A stretch of 5,544 bases of DNA from an uncultured Eubacteriales bacterium (lineage in GTDB: Bacteria; Bacillota; Clostridia; Christensenellales; Borkfalkiaceae), in assembly GCA_902767455.1 (NCBI GenBank), contig CACXHH010000123.1, positions 1 to 5,544 of the forward strand, given 5' to 3'. This document shows, one piece after another, positions 1-5,544 of this stretch (within the stretch, counting starts at the first letter, position 1; every line of letters starts with the position of its first letter). Position numbers and translations under genes: made by a program. The notes beneath the pieces are model-generated. The model was given only the letters and a program-made list of their open reading frames with translations, did no database searches and was not told the origin of the DNA.

Positions 1-292
1 TGACGAGCCCGTTCGCGGCGACGGTGGCAATGCTTTCGTCGTCGGAAGTAAACGTCACGTCCTTTTCGGTAGTGCCCGTGACGGAAGCGCGGATCTGAAG
101 AGTTTTGCCCGCTTTTATCGTCGTGGAGCCTATCGCGGTAAGGCGGATATCGTATTCGCCGGTGTAAGCCGTAGAATTATCCGTCGAAGCGTTTCCGCCG
201 CTCTGAGGCTGATTATCGCACGCGACTAATACCAGACTTACGCAAAGCATCGCAAGCAACGCGATAACAAATAGTTTTGTTTTTTTGAACAT
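1..292 (-). CDS. Big_2 (Ig-like) domain lipoprotein, N-terminal part, cut by the left window edge
   Basis: The frame opens at ATG (292-290) and stays open for 97 codons to the window edge; the stop lies outside. The product starts with MFKKTKLF, a positively charged n-region, followed by a hydrophobic core to residue 24 and a lipobox LVAC with the lipidated cysteine at residue 25. A low-complexity polar linker follows (about residues 26-44, rich in S, N, T, G). From about residue 48 the sequence reads as a Big_2 domain: a TTIKAGKTLQIRASV strand pair, then TFTSDDESIATV and ANGLV, which match the usual pattern of that fold. It should therefore be a surface-anchored lipoprotein. Big_2 domains are found in adhesins and in glycan-acting secreted proteins, and the visible part does not show which applies. 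It starts 47 bases after the ATPase stop, so it is probably co-transcribed with the importer or expressed after partial termination. The lipoprotein and Big_2 calls are strong; the function is unknown. Confidence 0.85.
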   Translation of the reverse strand, partial: MFKKTKLFVIALLAMLCVSLVLVACDNQPQSGGNASTDNSTAYTGEYDIRLTAIGSTTIKAGKTLQIRASVTGTTEKDVTFTSDDESIATVAANGLV

Positions 293-299
293 TTCACAT

Positions 300-307
300 C
301 TCCCTTT
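300..307 (-). promoter_or_regulatory. Ribosome binding site of the Big_2 lipoprotein
   Basis: AAAGGGAG on the minus strand lies 7 bases before the ATG at 292-290. An earlier ATG at 299-297 is followed directly by TGA, so it is not a usable start. This supports the chosen start of the lipoprotein gene. Confidence 0.6.
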
Positions 308-339
308 AATTTATTTCGTCAAATATTTCAAAAACGGTT

Positions 340-1773
<1,434 letters not shown>

Positions 1774-1821
1774 AAATAACTTTCATTTCGCGCCCGTAAG
1801 GTTTTTCACGCGAGTAAATAT

Positions 1822-1850
1822 TTTATAAAGGAAAGTTTTTTAGCGCTTAA
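1822..1850 (-). promoter_or_regulatory. Possible weak internal promoter before the ATPase gene
   Basis: On the minus strand TTAAGC (1850-1845) and TATAAA (1827-1822) are separated by 17 bases. The -10 matches consensus at 5 of 6 positions, but the -35 matches only 3 of 6. The site would begin transcription in the 66-base gap before the ATPase, allowing separate expression of that subunit, which in many Firmicutes serves several importers. The AT-rich context makes chance likely. Confidence 0.22.
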
Positions 1851-2733
1851 TGCCGGTATTCGCCACGCCTTCGATTATCTTGCTCTGCGTGACGAGATAG
1901 ACTATGAATATAGGTATCATCGCGATAACGGCGCTTGCCAGGGCAAGCGTTATCGATTCGTAAGCTTCGCACTGGTCGGAAATGACTTTGAGCCCGTACG
2001 CAAGCGTCCAGGTGCTTCGCGGCGCGCTGCCGACGATGAGCTGCGCCCATTGAACGTCGTTCCATGCGCCCATAAACCCGAACAAGCCCTGAACGAACAG
2101 CGCCGATTTTCCGAGCGGGAGAACTATTTTAAGGAATATCCTTAAATTGCCCGCGCCGTCCATACGCGCGTTTTCTATAAGGTCTTTTGGGATAGACAGG
2201 AAGAACTGCCGTATCAGGAACACGCCGTACACGCCGCCGAACGACGGAATTATCAGCCCCGCAAGCGATTTGTACGCGCCGAGTAAGTTCATGTTTATAA
2301 GCTGCGGCGTGGTCGAAACTATACCGGGGATAGTCATCGTGCAAATCAGAAAGTAGAATATGCGGTTAGCCCACTTGAATTCGAGAAAGACGAACGCGTA
2401 CGCCGCGAGCGACGCTATCAGAAGATATATAAGCGTTCCGCCGACCGACACTATAAGCGAGTTCACCAGCCAGTTCCAAATAGGGTACCACTCGTTGGCG
2501 CGGCTCGATACGAATTCCGTTTTGGAAAACAGTTCGGCGTAGCCGTCGAAGGTGAAAGCGTCCCAACTCGACGGGAAGAAGCTTTCGGGGTGATTGAAGA
2601 AGTCCTCGCTCGAACGAAACGAGCCTACGACGCCCCATATCACGGGCAAAAGGAACAGTATCGAGATAATAAGGAGTGAAACGAAAGCGACCGTTTTAGA
2701 CGTTTTCTTTCCATTGCTTGAACTGCGCAACAC
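1840..2733 (-). CDS. Sugar ABC transporter permease, MalG type (second permease)
   Basis: This is an inner-membrane permease of the binding-protein-dependent sugar importer family and forms the channel with the upstream MalF-type subunit. Numbering from a GTG at 2742, it has about six membrane segments (near 18-38, 93-118, 127-147, 158-180, 212-230 and 265-285). The cytoplasmic EAA loop is at 190-209: E190, A192, D195-G196-A197 and the closing L208-P209. This loop docks into the ATPase. The short basic tail GVANTGIKR is typical of MalG-type subunits. I place the start at GTG 2733-2731 (297 residues), not at the GTG at 2742. An AAGGGGGTG ribosome binding site (2748-2740), close to the ideal AAGGAGGTG, would overlap a start at 2742 but sits 6 bases before the one at 2733. 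A TTG directly after it is a third option. The start overlaps the end of the MalF-type gene by 38 bases, which suggests translational coupling. The transported sugar cannot be read from the permease. Confidence 0.95.
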   Translation of the reverse strand: MLRSSSNGKKTSKTVAFVSLLIISILFLLPVIWGVVGSFRSSEDFFNHPESFFPSSWDAFTFDGYAELFSKTEFVSSRANEWYPIWNWLVNSLIVSVGGTLIYLLIASLAAYAFVFLEFKWANRIFYFLICTMTIPGIVSTTPQLINMNLLGAYKSLAGLIIPSFGGVYGVFLIRQFFLSIPKDLIENARMDGAGNLRIFLKIVLPLGKSALFVQGLFGFMGAWNDVQWAQLIVGSAPRSTWTLAYGLKVISDQCEAYESITLALASAVIAMIPIFIVYLVTQSKIIEGVANTGIKR

Positions 2734-3676
2734 GTTTTCCACCCCCTTTTTTGTCTTTTGAAACGACGAGCTGGATAACGGCGATAAAGATTATGATAAC
2801 GCCGAGAACTATGCCCATCGCCGCCGCGTACCCGAAGGCGCGCGGATTGAAGCCCGTTAAAAGGTCCTGTATGCGGTAGACCGCCGATTTCATACTGCTA
2901 AGATCTGGGTTGTTGCTCGCAAGGATATATATCTGCCCGTAAACGTTCATATACCCTATAAGCGTGGTGAACAGCGTTAAGAAAAGCTGCGGTTTTATGC
3001 CGGGGAGCGTGACGTGCAGAAACTTCTTCCACGCCGAACAGCCGTCAACATCAGCCGCTTCAAACAGCGTTTTATCGACGTTTTCAAGCCCCGCGCAAAG
3101 GATTATGAAATTCCCGCCGATGCCGCACCATACGCAGAAAAAGCCTATCATAAACCAACATGCGCCGGTACTTCCGAACCAGTCGACCGTGAGATCGAAC
3201 ACCGAGTTGACAAAGCCGTAATGCGAATCGAACATACGCATTAAGATAAGCCCCGTAGCCGTCAGCGGGAATATCCCGGGAACGTATATAGCCGCTCTGA
3301 AAAATTTGTATCCGGGCGGTTTCAGGTTTATAAGAAGCGCAAGCCCTAACGGGATAAGGATAGACAGCGGAACTATCGCAAGGCTGAACTTTATCGTCGT
3401 CCATATCGAATTTCTGAAATCGCGAGCGATGGCGGTGTCAGAAAAGAGTATCTTGTAGTTATCGAGAGTACCCACCGACGACGGCAAAAACGACTGCGCC
3501 GTAAATTTGGAAAAAGACATTATCACGCCAAGAACGAGCGGAAAGACGAAAAACAGCAAAAAACTCGCCGTATACGGACCTAAAAAGGTCGTAACGGAAA
3601 AGCTTTTTCTTAAACTGTTTTTACGCCTTTCGCGCCTTTCGGCGTAGGCGAAGACGTCTACTTTGTCTGACTTCAT
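2696..3676 (-). CDS. Sugar ABC transporter permease, MalF type (first permease)
   Basis: This is a 326-residue inner-membrane permease of a CUT1-type sugar importer. A basic cytoplasmic N-terminus (residues 9-24, RRERRKN within it) precedes about six membrane segments (near 30-55, 93-117, 126-147, 172-195, 229-250 and 284-306). The EAA loop is at 206-225 (EAADVDG, then L224-P225) and is the contact site for the ATPase. The usual alanine after DG is a cysteine (C213), a mild variation. Motifs such as YVPGIFP (131-137) and the NVYGQIYIL segment before the last helix are typical of the LacF/UgpA/MsmF group. The length fits that group and lacks the large periplasmic domain of Escherichia coli MalF. 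ATG at 3676 is preceded by a modest GAGAG site. It follows the binding protein by 33 bases, and its last 38 bases overlap the MalG-type gene. Transport of an oligosaccharide is inferred from the neighbours. Confidence 0.95.
   Translation of the reverse strand: MKSDKVDVFAYAERRERRKNSLRKSFSVTTFLGPYTASFLLFFVFPLVLGVIMSFSKFTAQSFLPSSVGTLDNYKILFSDTAIARDFRNSIWTTIKFSLAIVPLSILIPLGLALLINLKPPGYKFFRAAIYVPGIFPLTATGLILMRMFDSHYGFVNSVFDLTVDWFGSTGACWFMIGFFCVWCGIGGNFIILCAGLENVDKTLFEAADVDGCSAWKKFLHVTLPGIKPQLFLTLFTTLIGYMNVYGQIYILASNNPDLSSMKSAVYRIQDLLTGFNPRAFGYAAAMGIVLGVIIIFIAVIQLVVSKDKKGGGKRVAQFKQWKENV
2740..2748 (-). promoter_or_regulatory. Ribosome binding site inside the preceding gene, deciding the MalG-type start
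   Basis: AAGGGGGTG on the minus strand matches the full anti-Shine-Dalgarno complement AAGGAGGTG at 8 of 9 bases. It lies within the last codons of the MalF-type permease gene and 6 bases before GTG 2733. The site argues for reinitiation or coupling between the two permeases and against the more upstream GTG at 2742, which lies inside the site itself. Confidence 0.6.
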
Positions 3677-3687
3677 AAAAACTCTCG

Positions 3688-3700
3688 CAACTTTAAGTTG
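3688..3700. repeat. 13-base palindrome in the gap between binding protein and MalF-type permease
   Basis: CAACTTTAAGTTG is a perfect inverted repeat with 6-base arms about a central T. It occupies much of the 33-base gap between the binding-protein stop and the permease start. No T-tract follows on the minus strand, so it is not an intrinsic terminator. It could be a small RNA hairpin that sets the ratio of binding protein to permease, or chance. Confidence 0.35.
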
Positions 3701-3709
3701 ATTTTTCGT

Positions 3710-5209
3710 TTACGCGTAAAGATTGATATAGTCGATACAATCGTCGTATTCGCTCTTTAAGATATCCGCGACGTTCCTGTCCTTATAAGAGCCGGCAAGA
3801 GATTTCTGCACGGCGCTCTTGAAATAGGAGTCGACGTAGCTGTAATACTTGGTCGGAGCCACCACTACGTAGTCCTTCGGCTCTCCCCAGTATTTTACGT
3901 ATTCGTTATACGCGGGGTCCGAAAGGTATTCGTTAGCCGCCGACACCGAACGCGCCGCGGGAAGATGACCGCGTTTAGCCCACTCTATTCCTGAGAAGTT
4001 AGCCATGTAATCCATAAATACCGTTGCGGCGCAAGCTTTGGTGTAGCTCGTGACGGTGCTTAAAAGCGTTATGGCGTGGCCTTCGCCCTTTATCTTGGAG
4101 GCGCAAGGCTTGCTCGTATCGGTAGCGAACATAAAAGTAAGCGAACGGGTAGTGATATTAGCCGAGCCGCCGTCCTTACTTAAAAGAAGATCGAAGGTTT
4201 GTTTTTCCTTCTGCCAAGCCCACGGGCCCTGAAGTTTGAAGATACACTCGCCCTTGTTGAAAGGCGCGTCGCCTACGTCGTAAGACGAACCGTAGTCGAT
4301 ACTCATCGCGCTCTTATTCTGAGAAGTCGCGGTCGGGAATATCCAGTTTTTGAGTACCTGAATACCGTTTGCTGTAGCCGCGCTGTTCCATGCGGGCATT
4401 CCGTCGGAAGCTACTATCTCGCCGCCGTTTTGTACCATGGCGCTGTAACCGACGAATTCGTGTACCCACATATCGCCGAAGGAGATGGGAAAAGCCGTGT
4501 AAGGCTGGGCGGTAGAAGCTTTTCTCCACTCGTCGGACTTGTAACCGTCGGAGTTTTCGCCCCTTATCCACAGATTGTTGGCGGCGGCAAGGGCGGCGGC
4601 TTGATCGCACACGGCGCAAAGCTCTGCGTAGTTGGTCGGCATCGAAAGCCCGTTCTTTTCAAGAATATCGCTTCTCACGCACATTATCGCCGAATGACAG
4701 TCTATCGGCATGCCGTAAGCTTTTCCGTCGATTACGACAGACTCTAAAAGCGAAGGTACGAAATCGGGTTTATCGAACGTGGCGCCGCTTTTTCCGAAGA
4801 AATAATCGACTTCTCTAAGCCACCCGCGATCGAAATACTCAGCCGTTCTCGAGCCGTGATTGAACAATATATCGGGCGCCTTTTCCTTGTCGAACTGTAT
4901 GGTCGACGAGAGTAGCGTTTCAAGGTCATAACGCGAATAATGTTCGACGTTTACCTTTATCATGCCTTTATACGTTTCGTTGAAACGGGCGATTATATCG
5001 TCCTGCGTGTTGGCGTCGTCACCCGTGGTAACGCTCCACATTTTTATTTCTACGTTATCGTAGACGACGTTGCCGTCCGCGTCACGCACGATATCCCCTT
5101 CGCCTTCGGGCGGAGTGACGGCAGGCGTCTGTTCGCCTTCGCAAGCCGTAACGAGCATAGCCGTCATCGCAAACAAAACGCATAAAACGAGAGCAAGTAG
5201 TTTTTTCAT
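3710..5209 (-). CDS. Sugar ABC transporter solute-binding lipoprotein
   Basis: This is the extracytoplasmic substrate-capture subunit of the importer, anchored to the membrane by lipid. It has a signal peptide (MKK, then hydrophobic 4-20) and a lipobox VTAC with the lipidated cysteine at residue 23. A short acidic linker (24-52) leads to the binding fold. The order of motifs fits the family 1 extracellular solute-binding proteins (UgpB/MalE-like, COG1653): IKMWSVTTGDD at the first strand (55-65), APDILF (111-116), GKAYGMPID (162-170), NGGEIV (261-266), a KGECIFKLQGPWAW segment (319-332), and KRGHLPAARSV near the C-terminal hinge (412-422). Tryptophans and tyrosines suited to stacking on sugars are frequent (for example W58, W249, W330, W332). 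At 499 residues it is somewhat longer than the usual 420-460. ATG 5209 has an excellent AAGGAG 7 bases ahead. It lies between a glycoside hydrolase end and the permeases, so its ligand is probably an oligosaccharide released by that enzyme; the exact sugar is not readable. Confidence 0.95.
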   Translation of the reverse strand: MKKLLALVLCVLFAMTAMLVTACEGEQTPAVTPPEGEGDIVRDADGNVVYDNVEIKMWSVTTGDDANTQDDIIARFNETYKGMIKVNVEHYSRYDLETLLSSTIQFDKEKAPDILFNHGSRTAEYFDRGWLREVDYFFGKSGATFDKPDFVPSLLESVVIDGKAYGMPIDCHSAIMCVRSDILEKNGLSMPTNYAELCAVCDQAAALAAANNLWIRGENSDGYKSDEWRKASTAQPYTAFPISFGDMWVHEFVGYSAMVQNGGEIVASDGMPAWNSAATANGIQVLKNWIFPTATSQNKSAMSIDYGSSYDVGDAPFNKGECIFKLQGPWAWQKEKQTFDLLLSKDGGSANITTRSLTFMFATDTSKPCASKIKGEGHAITLLSTVTSYTKACAATVFMDYMANFSGIEWAKRGHLPAARSVSAANEYLSDPAYNEYVKYWGEPKDYVVVAPTKYYSYVDSYFKSAVQKSLAGSYKDRNVADILKSEYDDCIDYINLYA

Positions 5210-5216
5210 TATTTTT

Positions 5217-5222
5217 CTCCTT
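5217..5222 (-). promoter_or_regulatory. Strong ribosome binding site of the solute-binding protein
   Basis: AAGGAG on the minus strand is followed by seven A/T bases and then the ATG at 5209. It is the best ribosome binding site in the window, fitting the need for more binding protein than permease. In the 72-base gap behind it (5210-5281) I found no convincing -35/-10 pair and no terminator, so the gene is probably read through from the glycoside hydrolase. Confidence 0.7.
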
Positions 5223-5243
5223 CACTATATTTATTTTGCAATA

Positions 5244-5278
5244 TTACGATAGTTGATCGATTTCGTGTTTCGTCGTAA
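5244..5278. repeat. Spaced inverted half-sites before the binding protein gene
   Basis: TTACGA (5244-5249) and TCGTAA (5273-5278) form 6-base inverted arms 23 bases apart in the AT-rich gap. Between them TTTCGT occurs twice in tandem (5261-5266 and 5268-5273). This could be a regulator binding site, but the arms are short and no regulator gene is in view. Confidence 0.15.
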
Positions 5279-5281
5279 CTT

Positions 5282-5544
5282 TCAGAAGTTGACTACGACG
5301 GGACCTTGCTTTTCAACTCTTACCGAAGCTTTTCTGCCTTCAACGTACGGCATGCCGTTTTCGTCCCACAAAATCTTATCCATGAACGGAATACGCTCGG
5401 TAGGTCTTTCGCCCTCGATATCGAAACCGTGATAGAACAGCCAGTAATTGCCGGCAAAGTCGACGACTACGGTATTATGCCCGACTCCCGCGACCTTATC
5501 GCTCGGGGAAATAACTTCTTCGCCGTAAGGCGTTTGGCTCAAAA
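5282..5544 (-). CDS. Glycoside hydrolase, probably family 43, C-terminal end, cut by the right window edge
   Basis: Only the last 86 residues are visible; the frame remains open to the window edge, and the TTG at 5542 is an internal leucine codon, not a start. The fragment carries the hallmark end of a five-bladed beta-propeller glycosidase: GVGHNTVVVD, then NYWLFYHGFD, then ERIPFMDKILWDENGMPYV. The G-H-N motif followed about 16 residues later by YH(G)xD is characteristic of family 43 (beta-xylosidases, alpha-L-arabinofuranosidases and arabinanases); the histidine of such motifs often lines the active-site channel or binds a metal. The catalytic Asp/Asp/Glu residues lie in earlier blades outside the window, so activity and subfamily cannot be judged. 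The protein ends 20 residues after the propeller signature (GPVVVNF), so no carbohydrate-binding module follows. It lies 72 bases upstream of the binding protein on the same strand. This points to hydrolysis coupled to uptake of arabinose- or xylose-containing glycans. A related propeller family such as GH32/62/117 is less likely. Confidence 0.8.
   Translation of the reverse strand, partial: LSQTPYGEEVISPSDKVAGVGHNTVVVDFAGNYWLFYHGFDIEGERPTERIPFMDKILWDENGMPYVEGRKASVRVEKQGPVVVNF

Noticed and set aside
2366..2638. Arginine-rich minus-strand frame of 90 codons inside the MalG-type permease
   Set aside because: It is an out-of-frame reading of the permease coding sequence; the arginine-rich composition is typical of a shifted GC-rich frame.
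4199..4747. A 182-codon open frame on the plus strand, opposite the solute-binding protein
   Set aside because: It is antisense to a clear binding-protein gene, has no domain signature and no start signal, so it is a shadow frame.
5210..5281. A promoter before the solute-binding protein, using TATAGT or TAATAT as a -10 box
   Set aside because: TATAGT lies too close to the ribosome binding site to leave a usable leader, and neither box has an acceptable -35 at 16-18 bases. Read-through from the hydrolase is the simpler explanation.
5282..5542. Treating the right-edge frame as a complete small protein beginning at TTG 5542
   Set aside because: The translation starts in the middle of a family 43 propeller signature and the frame stays open to the edge, so it is the end of a larger enzyme.

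Overview
The window is a stretch of a bacterial sugar-uptake locus in which every supported gene lies on the minus strand, so it is transcribed from the right edge to the left. In transcription order it holds: the C-terminal end of a glycoside hydrolase that looks like family 43 (cut by the right edge); a lipoprotein solute-binding protein; two membrane permeases of the MalF and MalG types; a MalK/MsmX/UgpC-type ATPase; and the N-terminal end of a secreted lipoprotein carrying a Big_2 (bacterial Ig-like) domain (cut by the left edge). Together the middle four genes form a complete CUT1-type ABC importer for an oligosaccharide.

Organism: the lipobox signal peptides on the binding protein and the left-edge lipoprotein, the strong AAGGAG-type ribosome binding sites, the MsmX-like ATPase and the polar, AT-rich gaps suggest a Gram-positive-type anaerobe of the Clostridia, plausibly a gut commensal. 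Codon use is moderately GC-rich (many GCG, TCG, ACG and CGC codons). I cannot name a genus from the sequence; a Christensenellales-like lineage is only a guess.

Layout by position: 1-292 Big_2 lipoprotein start; 293-339 short gap with its ribosome binding site and a weak hairpin overlapping the upstream stop codon; 340-1773 ATPase; 1774-1839 gap with a possible weak internal promoter; 1840-2733 MalG-type permease; 2696-3676 MalF-type permease, whose end overlaps the start of the next gene; 3677-3709 gap with a 13-base palindrome; 3710-5209 solute-binding lipoprotein; 5210-5281 AT-rich gap; 5282-5544 glycoside hydrolase end. No gap exceeds 75 bases. I saw no RNA gene, mobile element, CRISPR array, origin or attachment site.

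How the parts work together (inference): the hydrolase trims a plant-type or other glycan, perhaps an arabinose- or xylose-containing one. The lipoprotein captures the released oligosaccharide, the permease pair carries it in, and the ATPase drives the transport. The one clearly unusual feature is the ATPase. It is about 110 residues longer than typical members of its family because of an insert of roughly 95 residues, with a very basic stretch, inside the C-terminal regulatory domain, plus a short N-terminal extension. I found no evidence for a novel defence or mobile system; this is otherwise a conventional carbohydrate-utilisation operon.
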